Below the pieces are notes generated by a model. It ran no database searches and had not been told where the DNA came from. It worked only from the letters and a program-made list of their open reading frames with translations. The translations under genes were made by a program, and so were the position numbers. From Coleophoma eucalyptorum (lineage: Eukaryota; Ascomycota; Leotiomycetes; Helotiales; Dermateaceae), in NCBI GenBank assembly GCA_026120035.1, contig JALRME010000037.1, positions 284,001-348,000 of the forward strand: DNA of 64,000 bases, written 5' to 3'. This document shows positions 1 to 10,824 of the stretch, piece by piece. Numbering within the stretch: the first letter of the stretch is position 1; each line of letters begins with the position of its first letter.

Positions 1-1238
1 TTGTATGTGCGGAATAAAAAAGACAAAGACCCCGAGCAATCACTTCTCTTGTGTTGGTCTGGCGTCTAGTATTCGAGGTTCAATGGCACAACTGGTCTTG
101 CAGTCTTGGTCTGAGTTTGCACCCCTTCGAGCACCGACTTACTTAGCATCGATCAAGCTGCATCGGCAATACTGAAGATGTGATGCTTCTCCCTACTGGC
201 CAATGATGATATTCTCGAAAGACCCCTTCCAGTAGATTATCCCCCGCACTCAAGCCGTAATCATGAGGCACAAAAAGCACATACCGGAGACCGTCAAGAT
301 GAATTAATGGATCCACGATGCTAGAACGGGAACGGGGGTGGTTTTACGTAGACCTCCGTCTCACGTTGATGCACAGCATTGTCCATACCGTCCATCATCA
401 ATCACTATACCTACGGATCGAATCTATGCCGTTTCCAGTACGGGTGATACTTTTAACCCTTTCAACAAACGACGGCACAAGGCACTCCACATCGAACGTA
501 AATGGGGCGCTCGCATAAGCCGGTTGACAGTTGCCGTAGCGGGCAACATTCTTGCGCCCCACTACAGCCAGGGCTCTCCGCTGCCTGAAGCATAGGGCTG
601 ATGCTTCGGTCCCCGAAACCCCTGAAAGCTTATGAAAGCTTAGCAAGCAGCCAAAAGCTTAAACAAACACCACAGCCAGGATGGGATGGCTGCAGCTCGC
701 ACTTTCAACTACTGGCTACTTAGCCATCCACCATTGAATCAAATCGCAACTCCTGCTTACGGCATGCATTCGGTGACCTTGCACTACATGCAATGGTGAG
801 ACAACGAGGGCTTCTTCCGTTCCCGTCGTAGTTTTATTAATGTCGTGTTGCCCACGTAAAAAAAACAGGAGCTATTCCATCGGACGGGCATTCCGTCCCG
901 TGCGCCCTCATGATGTACTGCTAACTCATAGCTTTTAGCTTCATCGGGTCTTTAGCTCGGGAAGTGGCTCCTGGAAGCTGACATCCGATGAACAGCTTCG
1001 CATCCCTTCCCTTCGCTTCTCGTTTGTATCATTCCCCTCCTTATCATATGGGCCATGATGATCGTGTTGAAAACCCCACGAGATCCACTGCGCCCCTCCA
1101 TTGCGTCTCGTGCCTCTTTCAGCTCGTTTCGCTTGCTCAAAAAGCCGCCGTGGTATCATCCTGCTCTTGTTTGAATCCTTCCACCATTCCACCACCTTCG
1201 AAGCCACACATCTACATTGCAAACCACTACTGCCAATC
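1..1238. other. Intergenic, left edge
   Basis: I see no gene here. Open frames in this stretch are short, overlap each other on both strands and match no family I know. The last 250 bases are pyrimidine-rich (many CCTTCC/CTCC runs), as expected for the promoter and 5' leader of the gene that starts at 1239. Confidence 0.6.
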
Positions 1239-2350
1239 ATGAATCCAAGCAAGGTAGCATCGGAATCAGCTCCGGACATCTTTGTAAGCTGCTAACTGAT
1301 CTGTGCTCAAGGCTTGCTGCAACGTCCCACCTGTCAAGGCTGATTACACAGCCAAGGGAAGCCATGAAAAGTTCCAGGGTATTAACACATGTGAGCCCCC
1401 ATTACGCCTTCGCACTTTTGGCGAGACCCGCCCTAAAACCCTGTACAGACCGAACTGGTCCATCTTCTGCCTCATCCGCTATCTTGATAGTCGGTGACAT
1501 CTTTGGGGCTGGGGCCCAAGTTCTCCAGGTAATTTGGTGTTCAATGAGTGTGAGTCTTGGCTCTATCGACACTGACTTGGGGACAGGGAGCCGATATCCT
1601 CGCATTTGGAGGCGAGAAGCAGTATCAAGTCTTCGTTCCTGACTTCTTGCGCGGTGAGTATGCTGACCATGCTTGGTTTCCTCCCGATACCCCTGAGAAG
1701 GGTGCCGCAATGGGTGCTTATTTCCAGGGCCCCGCCAATCCAGCCAAGGCCCTGGGCGAGATTCCAGGTGTGATCAAAGAGATTGAATTGAAAAGCAATG
1801 GGGCCATCATGAAGTGGGGTGCTGTTGGACTCTGCTGGGGTGGCAAGGTATGTACTTTCAAAGTGGTAGGTGGCATTGTTGCTACCTATCATTGAACTTA
1901 TGGCACAATATGCTTAGAATCTTGACAGGTTGTGACACTCAACGGCGGAGCCGGAACCCCTTTCTCTGCCATTATCTCAGCCCACCCAGCCATGGTCGAT
2001 CCCGCAGATGCAGCAAATATCACTGTTCCATTTGCTCTGCTCGCTTCCAAGGATGAAGACCCTGCAGCCGTAGAGGGGTTCTCCAAAGAACTCAAGATTG
2101 ACAACTATATCGAGACCTTTCCAGATATGATCCACGTAAGCATCACTAGCTACCTTATATCCACATCTTGGTTTTGGAACTAATATATTTTAGGGTTGGA
2201 TGGCTGCTCGGTAGGATGCCCAGATTGCTTATTCGGGATATTTGTTGATGGCTTGCTGACATGGTATTACTACACAGTGGCAACCTTAGTGATGAGCGCG
2301 TTAAGGCGGAGTACAAGCGTGCTTATGAGAAGTGCCTGGAATTTTTGTAA
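1239..2350 (+). CDS. Dienelactone hydrolase family protein, 243 aa
   Basis: Alpha/beta hydrolase of the dienelactone hydrolase (DLH) family, cytosolic, which hydrolyses dienelactones or related cyclic esters in aromatic-ring catabolism or as a tailoring step. Seven exons: 1239-1253, 1312-1390, 1449-1528, 1587-1847, 1929-2135, 2194-2210, 2278-2350; the sum is 732 nt with consistent phases. The protein begins MNPSKACCNVPP, a typical fungal DLH start, followed by the strand segment AILIVGDIFG. The catalytic Cys lies in GLCWGGK near residue 140, the Asp in the KDEDP segment and the His in MIHGWMAAR near the C-terminus, so the triad is complete. The length fits the family (about 245 aa). It is the leftmost member of the metabolic block. 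Six introns in 1.1 kb is dense even for a fungus. The specific substrate is unknown. Confidence 0.9.
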
Positions 2351-2948
2351 GCCTTCCCAAATTCAACCACCCATCCCATGGCTGTGTAATTGACAAAGCT
2401 ACACCGTCTAGCCACAAGTACTTGTAGAGATTGCCCAATGCCGTATGTACGAGCAATTGAGGACACACTTACATCGAGATTAGGATGCAACCATGTCGGT
2501 AAGATGAGGGCATGATAACGGAGTCGCCAAATCTCTTGAATTCTTTTAGTGGTGTACTAGGTTATCTTAGATGTTCAACTTAAATGAGCCACTTTCTGCA
2601 GCATGACGTATCCCATTCTGCAATTAGATACATGTAGTTACATTGTGACACGCATTTATAATGTCATACAATGTGATACAATCTGATAACCTTGAAATAG
2701 CTACCGGGTTTAACGTGCGTGTAAGATAAGATCACTAATTTAGCTGGAAGAGATATGGAAGTTAGGATATTGCAATCTGGATGAATAGTAATGCATAATG
2801 ATAAAGCACTAGAATTTAAAGATATCAAATTCAGAAAGTCATTTCAGCTGCGCCAAACTCTACTCCCAACTAAGAAATTGTCTTACGAATTAGAACATTC
2901 CAGCCCATCACCCTACTCAAACCTCCCACGAGTTCTGCAGTATGTCCA
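2351..2948. other. Intergenic between convergent genes
   Basis: AT-rich 3' flanks of the DLH gene and the propeller gene. I see no gene or repeat in it. Confidence 0.6.
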
Positions 2949-3962
2949 TCAAGGAGTAACTTTAACCACTCTTCCCGGCACAGTAAATACTTTTGTCTCA
3001 AACTGAGCAGCGCCACCATTGGTTGTCACATATGCACTAGTCTTATCAGTTGCGCCTCGTCCAAATTCCACAGCCGTCGATCCCGTCAGCAACGTGTCGT
3101 TCGACACGGTTGTAATCCTATTTTTGCCCACTCGTTTGACTCTCAGCTCGTTATTCCCAGCAAAGTACACGTCCCCGGCTGAATCAAAAACAAGACCGTC
3201 AGCGGCGGTCACATTAGATGAAACTATGACCGCTGGGCCTGCACACTTCGCCTTTGCATTGATAGGCTGACTTGCAAACAATCCCTTGTCCGTATTCGTA
3301 AAGTAGAGAGCTCCATCTTTAACCTTCAGATCATTGATACCGATATCCTCTCCAGTGGTAAGGCCAGCCATGAGCGAACTAGTGTCTGCTTTGTTTATCG
3401 CCCCAGTAGCAACGTTCACAGTCCAAACATCCGTTCCACGCGAGTCGGCGATAAGCAGTAAGTTGCTAGATGAGCTCAATGAAGTCATGCCATTGAAGAA
3501 GATGCTCTCGGGAAAATCCGCGATGTGGACAGCTTTTGGAGAGGCCCCCCCAGGAACGAAACCCTTCATATTCAGTTTCCAGACCGAGTAGGAGCCAGGG
3601 CCAGTAGTGATAGTAACGGTAGAGAAGTTGCCAACCACCACGTAGAAAATATCGGTACCGAGCTCGGTGATGCCGGCGCAGGAAAGGTAATCAGGGAAAG
3701 AATGCACGAGGGTAGCCGGCGTGGTCAGCGTGGGATCAACTTGATAGACGTCAGGAGCATTGAGAAGCGTCACTAGAATCTGACCGTTGGACCGCACCGC
3801 CAAATTCTCAACCCACGTTCCGACGGGGAAATCCCATACATCCGTCACGGTTGCAGCAGCATCCGTCCGAGGCTCAAGTGTGTCCCACTGAGCTGCAGGT
3901 GCCGCGAACGACGAACCTAACACTGCAGAGAGTGCAAATAGGGCTGGGCCGCGGAGATGCAT
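2949..3962 (-). CDS. Secreted six-bladed beta-propeller (SMP-30/gluconolactonase-like), 337 aa
   Basis: Single-exon protein with an N-terminal signal peptide (starts MHLRGPALFALSAVLG, predicted cleavage after AFAAPA-like residues near 18-20), so probably secreted or passing through the ER. The rest is a string of propeller-blade repeats with aromatic/Gly and Asp-Gly turns (ENLAVRSNGQILVT, CAGITELGTDIFYVVVGN, GINDLKVKDGALYFTN, ADGLVFDSAGDVYFAGN). This is the SMP-30/TolB-like fold found in many fungal secreted proteins. Members of this wider family include the hetero-Diels-Alderases of fungal tropolone-sesquiterpenoid pathways (AsR5, EupF), so a pericyclase role is possible but unproven; a lactonase or a non-enzymatic role is equally open. 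I chose the ATG at 3962 because the signal peptide follows at once; the frame also has an in-frame ATG at 3989. It is convergent with the DLH gene. Confidence 0.85.
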   Translation of the reverse strand: MHLRGPALFALSAVLGSSFAAPAAQWDTLEPRTDAAATVTDVWDFPVGTWVENLAVRSNGQILVTLLNAPDVYQVDPTLTTPATLVHSFPDYLSCAGITELGTDIFYVVVGNFSTVTITTGPGSYSVWKLNMKGFVPGGASPKAVHIADFPESIFFNGMTSLSSSSNLLLIADSRGTDVWTVNVATGAINKADTSSLMAGLTTGEDIGINDLKVKDGALYFTNTDKGLFASQPINAKAKCAGPAVIVSSNVTAADGLVFDSAGDVYFAGNNELRVKRVGKNRITTVSNDTLLTGSTAVEFGRGATDKTSAYVTTNGGAAQFETKVFTVPGRVVKVTP

Positions 3963-3989
3963 CGGATAGAGCAGTACAATGCAATGCAA

Positions 3990-5359
3990 GAACTAAGAAA
4001 GTTTAAGCTGTTAGGTAGGGACGAGTAACGTGAAAGAGCGGTTTTCTGCAGAGAGAAATCGTGGGATGGTGTTTCAATTTATGTCTGGCGGCGGCGACTG
4101 AAGAAGGAACCCCAAGCTGGATTCAATATTGCGCCTGCTACGCCGCAGAGGTATTTTCGTATCCATCGATAGCTTCAGATACAAGCAATTGCCAAGAGAT
4201 CTCATTCCCGATGGCCGAACGTAAGCTGAGCGGACAGGCAGACTGGGAGGAACTATTGAGACTGTTGCCAGCCAGGCTAGCAATGCGGCCCTGGACCAGG
4301 GTAGAGATCCCTGAAGATGCCCAAAAGCTTACCTTCGTAAAATATCATCATCCTTGGAGTTTCCCATGTCGTACATTCTCTCTAGGCGCCACTGATCATG
4401 GCGTCAGCCACAATTGAGACGATCGGGGTTTACGCAACACCGGGAGGTCTTCGCTGCGAGCTGGTCGATGATAAATTCTAGTTCCTTGCACAACTAATCC
4501 CTAAGTCATTAGGCAGTGCAGGCACCAGTAATTCGCGGCTGAAAGATACATCAGCGGCCGATACAGCCGGTGGAGGAATTATAAAGCCGTGTTGCTGATT
4601 TGAATCGAGGATAGAATACCATAATGCATTTGAGCTAACTATTCTCGGCCATTAACATACTTGCTTCTTATACCACCTTACGTACATAAGGGATGGTACT
4701 GCCTTTTTAGGATTGGATCTGAGAATCTCGTATATGCGTCTAGAATCGTACGGTTGGAATCATATTTCGAGGACTCGTCACGTCTACAAAACTCAGTTTG
4801 GTAGCAAGCGTCCAGCAGATCAAAATCGCAGAGTAAGTTGTATATTTACGGTTAAGGAAATAAGGCGCTAGCAGATCCAATGAACTCACTCAATCTCACG
4901 CATGCAGGGAGCGCATGCAGAAGTCGGCATCTTGATTTGACATAATTCAATCAGCAAGATACAGTCAGCGAGCTGAAGGACGGACGGCACTGTACAGAAA
5001 CGCGGAATTGCCAGCCAGTTCTCGCCGGGAAAGGTTCTCCTGGAATAAATACCTACCTAGTTGCACCTAGTCAGCCCAAGATATAGAGAGTTAAAATAAG
5101 TCGGAAGTACCGTACCTACCCCTTCCCTCCCGACCACCTGTAGCGCGACTTGGCATGCTTACTGAGAGGATCGTTGTTAGTGCATTTTAGCGATCGCATC
5201 ACTATTCTTGTGGGGTCCTGATCGCTAAAAGACCAACCCGTGCGTGCCCCACAGGCCAGTATGGAGTCGGGTCCGTTGGCCAAGGACGGGAGTTTAAACT
5301 TATTTCACCTCTCTGTATGATAACAGATCTAATACTCCATTTGGCTGCAGAATGCCAAG
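3990..5359. other. Intergenic, divergent promoters of the propeller gene and AflR-like regulator
   Basis: The stretch has a 118-codon open frame at 4061-4417 (+) with no recognisable family features, which I do not call. Two other things are visible: scattered direct copies of GCATGCAG around 4900-4920, and the perfect inverted repeat listed at 5185-5230. Otherwise nothing. Confidence 0.5.
5185..5230. promoter_or_regulatory. 11-bp perfect inverted repeat upstream of the AflR-like gene
   Basis: TTTTAGCGATC at 5185-5195 and its exact reverse complement GATCGCTAAAA at 5220-5230, separated by 24 nt, about 130-175 bp before the regulator's ATG. It could be an operator for a dimeric regulator or an RNA hairpin in the leader; the sequence alone does not decide. 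Confidence 0.45.
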
Positions 5360-6910
5360 ATGGATGTTGAACCTTTGCAACCGACGACTACGCAACGTAC
5401 CCGCCCGTTTGCAAGCAATGGCCAGCCTGAACGCCGAACCCCCAAACTACGCGCATCGTGTGACAACTGCTCCAACGCCAAGGTCCGCTGTGACCAAGAG
5501 CGGCCATCGTGCCAGCGATGCTTTTACGCGGGCGTTCAATGCATTTATAGCATCTCCAGGCGGATGGGCAAACCTCCCAGTTCTGGCCGAAATGGCAATA
5601 CCAACGGAAATGGGAGTGGGAATGGGAATGGAAACCGGAACGGTCGTGGAAGTGCCAGTGGGAGTTTGAGTGGGAATGAAGAAGCCAAACAGATGACAGC
5701 CAGAAATACTACAGCGACTACGGCGCAGGCTGTGAATATACCCTCTCCGAGATTCAATCGTGGAAGCAGCGCCAAGGTCTCTCCCCCACAGCTGACAGAC
5801 AACACGACCCTCGACAATTTCTGCCAAGACTATGATATTACGGACGTGGACAACATGTCTTCGAACTTCATGACAGAACAGCTACTATCTGCCTCCGTGG
5901 ACATGTCACTAGACGACCAGATGAGCTTCACCAACGTATCCAGCGCCGGCCATGAAAACCAGGCACAGCTTGCTCAGGCCAAAGATTTCAACGAGCAGAT
6001 GCTTTCCATCAACAGCATGGAACTTTTGGATCAGAACGGCAGCTACCACAGTGGCTCTAGCTCCAATACTATTGGAAATCGCGCCGACGAAGTGCAATCG
6101 GGCTTCCATTTGCTTTCGACCTCAATAAAGAGTTCCAATACGACGTCAGACCAGCTTCACAAAACAGCTTCTTGTGTCCATCTCACATCCTCTACCTTGC
6201 ACAGCCTTTCCGTTCATTTCAACGTCTGTACCACTTCTCCCAGTCAAGTTCCGTTCAGTACCATCGACCGAGTTCTAGACACGAGCCGGCAAGCCATGAC
6301 CGCTTTCCAGACACTGCTACAATGTCCCTGCTCGCAAACTAGTAGTTCTGCCATGTCCCTGGCCCTGATAATCCTCAAGATTCTAGACTGCTATTGCGCC
6401 ATTACTCATTGTTTATCGTCTCTTTCTTCCGGGACCAATTTTCCCGGACCACCATCGTTAACAAACGATAATAGTAGAGATCAACATTTTTCACAGTCAA
6501 TACCAGTCTCGACATCCACAACCCCACCTCTGAACTCTTCGTCAAGACCAGCGCAGAAGATGGTGTTAGGCACGCCGATCACAATTGGGGCGTACAAAAT
6601 CGATGCCGACGATGAGCACCCCTTCATCCTCCACCTGCTGCTAAGCGAGCTACGCAAGGTCGGGAGGCTGGTCGAGGCATTTACAGCCCGGTACTGCCCG
6701 GCAAGCGCAAGCTCCCATCGGAATGGCGACATGGTTGGGGGCCGTAGTCGAGACGGGGATTTTCTGGGCTCCAATAGCAGCAGTAGTAGAGAGGAGCCTA
6801 TCTATTCTGCACTTAAGCAATTCCTGTCATCGAAGGTGAATGCGACGAGGCGGGAAGTGAGTGTTGTGTTGTCAAGAAGCGAGGAGGGGGCCATAGACTT
6901 TGGATCGTAA
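5360..6910 (+). CDS. AflR-type Zn2Cys6 transcription factor, 516 aa
   Basis: Nuclear DNA-binding regulator of the fungal binuclear zinc-cluster class. Cysteines at residues 34, 37, 44, 51, 54 and 61 follow the C-X2-C-X6-C-X6-C-X2-C-X6-C pattern, starting LRASCDNCSNAKVRC, which is very close to AflR and its relatives in polyketide clusters. Basic residues and a linker (SRRMGKPPSSGRN) follow, then a low-complexity Asn-Gly tract (about residues 77-100) and Ser/Thr-rich stretches. The C-terminal half has the AflR-family features: CPCSQTSSSAMSLALIILKILDCY near 328-350 and a helix-rich end after ITIGAYKIDADDEHPF. Such proteins usually bind TCG-N5-CGA type sites and switch on neighbouring biosynthetic genes, so this is the likely pathway-specific regulator of region 1. 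Coded in one open frame without introns. Confidence 0.92.
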   Translation: MDVEPLQPTTTQRTRPFASNGQPERRTPKLRASCDNCSNAKVRCDQERPSCQRCFYAGVQCIYSISRRMGKPPSSGRNGNTNGNGSGNGNGNRNGRGSASGSLSGNEEAKQMTARNTTATTAQAVNIPSPRFNRGSSAKVSPPQLTDNTTLDNFCQDYDITDVDNMSSNFMTEQLLSASVDMSLDDQMSFTNVSSAGHENQAQLAQAKDFNEQMLSINSMELLDQNGSYHSGSSSNTIGNRADEVQSGFHLLSTSIKSSNTTSDQLHKTASCVHLTSSTLHSLSVHFNVCTTSPSQVPFSTIDRVLDTSRQAMTAFQTLLQCPCSQTSSSAMSLALIILKILDCYCAITHCLSSLSSGTNFPGPPSLTNDNSRDQHFSQSIPVSTSTTPPLNSSSRPAQKMVLGTPITIGAYKIDADDEHPFILHLLLSELRKVGRLVEAFTARYCPASASSHRNGDMVGGRSRDGDFLGSNSSSSREEPIYSALKQFLSSKVNATRREVSVVLSRSEEGAIDFGS

Positions 6911-7825
6911 GGACTTCTTTAGCTAAAATTAGACGTTCGTAGGTAAGAACAGTGGAGTTTTATTTATATCTACTATGGCGTCACTATTCAAGAGGTAAAG
7001 TGTATCTCTTGAACAAAATTTAGCATTTGAATGGTGTTAACGTTGTGAAGGGACTAGCTAGAGAAATATCTTTACACTGGAACTTAAGTATAAAGACATG
7101 TAATCTCTAGGTTTAAAAATCAGAAGAATTTTGTACTCTTGATTCCAATATTTAAGCCTTTGATCTTAGGCTAATGTCATGGATAGAGAATTAGATACGA
7201 TGGAGACCAGGGCTACTAAAATCTACTTCTGTTCTCTAAACTAGTATAATTCTTGCTACAACATCCATAAGATATTTAGACTATAACTAGATCATGGAGA
7301 ATATCTAAAAGGATATCATGGTATAAAGGAACAAGAAGATTTCATATTTACGGTACTTGGCAATAGCTTAAGTATTGGGCTAAGTGATTTCAATACCGTT
7401 TCACATTTCTTAGCAGTAGAAACAATAGTACTGCACAATTTATAGTTATATATGCTTGTTCACACTAGCTGTTTTGGCTTTTCAATCCTTACTACTAAAG
7501 ACGGCGCAGTTCGCCTTGTACCCCCTAGCACCAACCAAAGGCTTATGCTTATGCGCCCTCTCACCCCTGAATACCTCCCCGCAGATCTCACGGCGATCGA
7601 CAGAGTTAGCCAATCAAGATGCAGAGTTTCCGAACAGACGACCAATCGATCAGCTACCCTAGCATAGAGCTTCAGTCATTAAATGTTTACAGCAGACCGT
7701 TTTCACACCACGTTGGTCTTGTTTCTTCCAAGTGTCGCCCTTTAAAAGTAGAGTTCCCCTCAAAAACGACAAAATGCTTACGCTCAACTCTTCTATTCTA
7801 TCTGACCCTCTCCAAACTGCAAATC
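6911..7825. other. Intergenic
   Basis: AT-rich 3' flank of the regulator (6911-7440) followed by the promoter and leader of the SDR gene. The SDR frame is open back to 7619 but the conserved protein begins at the ATG at 7826. I see no other gene. Confidence 0.55.
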
Positions 7826-8913
7826 ATGGCTCCTAGCTCCTCCTTCAAGAGTTCCTGGACACAGTTCTTCCCACCAAAGCCCCATTTCACCGACGAGGAC
7901 ATACCAAGTGATCTGAATGGCAAGGTCTACATAGTTACGGGTGCTAACTGTGGCATGGGCGCGGAACTCTCGCGGGTCCTCTACGCTAAGAATGCTACGG
8001 TCTACGTCGCTTGTCGTTCTGAGGAAAAGGCAGCGCAAGCCATTGCAAACATCAAAAGGGCTGTGCCAAAGTCAAACGGTGAACTAGTTTTCTTGTCTCT
8101 CGACCTCGCCGACCTGACCAAGGTCAAAGCCGCTGCGCAGAACTTCCTCGCGCAGGAGTCCAAGCTGCACGTCCTCTTCAATAATGCTGGCGTTATGGTG
8201 GGGCCAGCCGACCCGCCACTCAAGACAGTACAGGGCTACGAGCTTGCCCTGGGCGTGAATTGTGTTGGGACTTTCCTCTTTACCAAGCTGCTGACCCCTA
8301 TGCTAATCGCGACGGCCCGATCCGAGCCCGCCGATACTGTCCGCATCGTGTGGCTTTCGTCGTTCGGACTGGGGCAATACGCGCCGGAAAACCGCGGTAT
8401 TGACCTGGACAACCTGGACTACCACATACCCAAGCCGCACGTGGACCGCTATGGAATCAGCAAGTGCGGCGACTGGCTGCTGGGCGTGGAATATGCTCGT
8501 CGACACAAGTTCGATGGCATCGTGAGTGCCCCGATTAATCCTGGCAATCTCCGGACGGAGTTGGCGAGGCACCAAACTTTGGGGCTCAAACTTATCGCGC
8601 AATCGGTCGTCTACCCGGTCATCAACGGGGTGTATACTCAGCTCTTTGCCGCCTTTTCCCCCGAAGTCACGGTCGAAAAGGCAGACTGGACCACAAAGTG
8701 GAGTAAGTAATATCTTTATATAGGTGGAGTGGTTTATTATCAGCATTTTGGGCGAACATGGTCCTAACCTCTACTATAGTTATTCCATGGGGAAGATTCG
8801 CCCTGTTGCGACCAGATCTGCCCAAGGCAACCAAACCAGAGGAGGACGGAGGAAATGGAAACGCCCAACAGTTTTGGGAATGGAATGAGGAACAAGTCAA
8901 GGCCTACCTCTGA
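7826..8913 (+). CDS. Short-chain dehydrogenase/reductase, 336 aa
   Basis: NAD(P)(H)-dependent classical-fold SDR. Exons 7826-8702 and 8780-8913, joined across a GTAAGT...CTATAG intron (77 nt) to give W-I-IPWGRFALLRPDL. The cofactor loop TGANCGMG lies at residues 38-45, CRS follows the second strand (NADPH preference is likely), NNAG is near 120, and the catalytic YGISK motif near residue 210 supplies Tyr and Lys. The C-terminal segment PWGRF is typical of fungal SDRs of about 330 aa in secondary metabolism and of the WW-oxidoreductase/retinol-dehydrogenase-like group. I chose the ATG at 7826 because it is followed by the conserved SSFKSSWTQFFPP start; the upstream in-frame extension to 7619 looks like leader. 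Substrate unknown. Confidence 0.88.
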
Positions 8914-9683
8914 TCTATATAACTGAAACTAGTGCTTGTCTGGGTTGTCTTACGTGGTTGGCGTATAGTTTCTATCAATGTTACTGCTATAACCTTCTCG
9001 TTATCTGGCTTACACTAAAAGCCGTATGTTTCCTAAGTGTAAATATTTGTATCCTGTAGAATTGAACGGTACTGTATAATTAGAGTCATAACTTTCTTTT
9101 ACTCCATAATAAAACTAAGGCTTTAATAATAATTGCCTTTTAGTTCTTTAAATCTTTTATACGCTGCGGAAGATATAGAATAAGAGAAAATTCACAGTTG
9201 GTATAGAAAAGATACTACTATTGCCACCAAATTTCCATCTTACACCATGCTTTCTAATTACCATCTTTGACTCATGAAAGTGGATGTGTGACTAACCCTA
9301 AAACAGTCATCTTTATTCACATTCCATCAACAATGAAGAACTAAGCGAGATATACCACAATGATCGAAGGGATGGGTTTACATATTCGAGTCCGATACTA
9401 AGCCATAGAAAACAAAAACAGATCACAGAACTGTAGTCTATTTTCTTTTACTAGCTTATGACTTTGATTATTAAGATCTTGCCAAATAGGTATTAGGAGG
9501 TGGTCCAATCATCGCCCTAACCTCGTATATCACGCCAAGCTTGATCACTTCCGTGTCAGCACTAGCCACTCATCCGCGCTCTAATTCCGCTGCAACTGTC
9601 ATCAGTCACGTTATAACAATTCGATATTTATTGTCTCTATAACCATAACCCAAGGCTATTTGCAGAACAAAGAATCAAGCAAT
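8914..9683. other. Intergenic
   Basis: AT-rich spacer with no recognisable coding segment or repeat; holds the promoter of the downstream hydrolase. Confidence 0.6.
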
Positions 9684-10824
9684 ATGGTGTCCTTCACAGA
9701 GAGCACGATAAAATATACTTCCAATGGAGAGAAAGAACTCTACTATATCGAGGCTGGACCTTACAATGGGCCGCTTCTAATCTTTATCCACGGCTGGCCT
9801 GGTATGGCACGCATGTGGACACCACAACTCAATACCTTCGCTCAACTCGGATTCCGAGTCGTTGCTCCAGACATGCCCGTATGTAGCCCACCACATCAAA
9901 TCTGAACAATTGACTAAATACGAATTATAGGGATATGGCAAATCCACCGTCACAAAAGTAGCCAAAGACTACAGCCATGAAGTCATAATCCCCGGTCTCC
10001 TCGCTATGCTCAATGATGTAGGCTGTGACCAAGCTGTCTGGATCGGTCACGACTGGGGAGCAAGCGTTGTATCCTCTCTCGCAGCTACACACCCAGAAGT
10101 TTGCCGCGCGGTTTGTCTTCTTAACGTCCCCTACCGCATCACCGAACTCGGAAGAGAGGAGCTGATGAAGTACGCAAACCGTGAGATGTACCCAGCTGAC
10201 AAATACCCATGGGGTCAGTGGGGCCACATGCATTGGTACGAGATGGAATTCGAGAAAGCAACCAGGTTTCTGGAGAACAACGGACATATTTTCTTGAAGA
10301 TGATTTCTGCGCCTGGTGACCCCGCAGGATGGGGGAAGCCGTCTTTTACTGCGGATATTGTGCAGCAGGGTGGCTGGTTCGGTGGTATTGAGAAGCTCCC
10401 AGCAGAATTTGATGTCGTGCCTCCTAACAACATTTACGAGAGAGCTGGATGCCCCGAGGTATTGAACGACTTGATTACAGCCATGACTAAGAATGGATGG
10501 TGGAGCGCTGACGCATACTATCTCAATCACGACGCAAATCGGGGATTCAACCTCTCTAAATCTGTTAATAACGGGGTTTTGGAATTCCCCTTCTTGTATG
10601 TCCATGCGGACTGGGACGCAGCGTGCGATAGTCATAATTCTAGATTGGCGGAGCCTATGAGGAAACACTGCAAGAAACTGACACAAGTCAGTATTCCGGC
10701 GGGCCATTGGGTGAATTTGGAGCAGGCGGCTGCTACGAATGCGGCGTTGTCGAGATGGTTGGTTGAGGAGGTTAAGGATTATTGGCCTGGGTTCTGGAGC
10801 CAGCCCTTTGTAAAGAACGTGTGA
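9684..10824 (+). CDS. Epoxide-hydrolase-like alpha/beta hydrolase, 362 aa
   Basis: Cytosolic alpha/beta hydrolase with the soluble epoxide hydrolase layout. Exons 9684-9878 and 9931-10824 are joined by a 52-nt GTATGT...TATAG intron. The oxyanion motif HGWPG is at residues 36-40, and the nucleophile is Asp in GHDWGAS (about residue 106; Asp, not Ser, as in epoxide hydrolases and haloalkane dehalogenases). A lid domain follows (DKYPWGQWGHMHWYE), then an acidic residue in HADWDAACD and the catalytic His in GHWVNLEQ. Epoxide opening during processing of a ring-oxidised intermediate would fit the neighbouring SDR, DLH and ABM genes. The ATG at 9684 (MVSFTES) is preferred over the in-frame ATG at 9660. 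Confidence 0.88.

Noticed and set aside
4061..4417. 118-codon frame as a gene
   Set aside because: No family features, no neighbouring exon and poor codon character; probably chance.
5447..5827. Minus-strand and alternative-frame proteins over the AflR-like gene
   Set aside because: They are shadows of the low-complexity Asn-Gly tract in the real frame.
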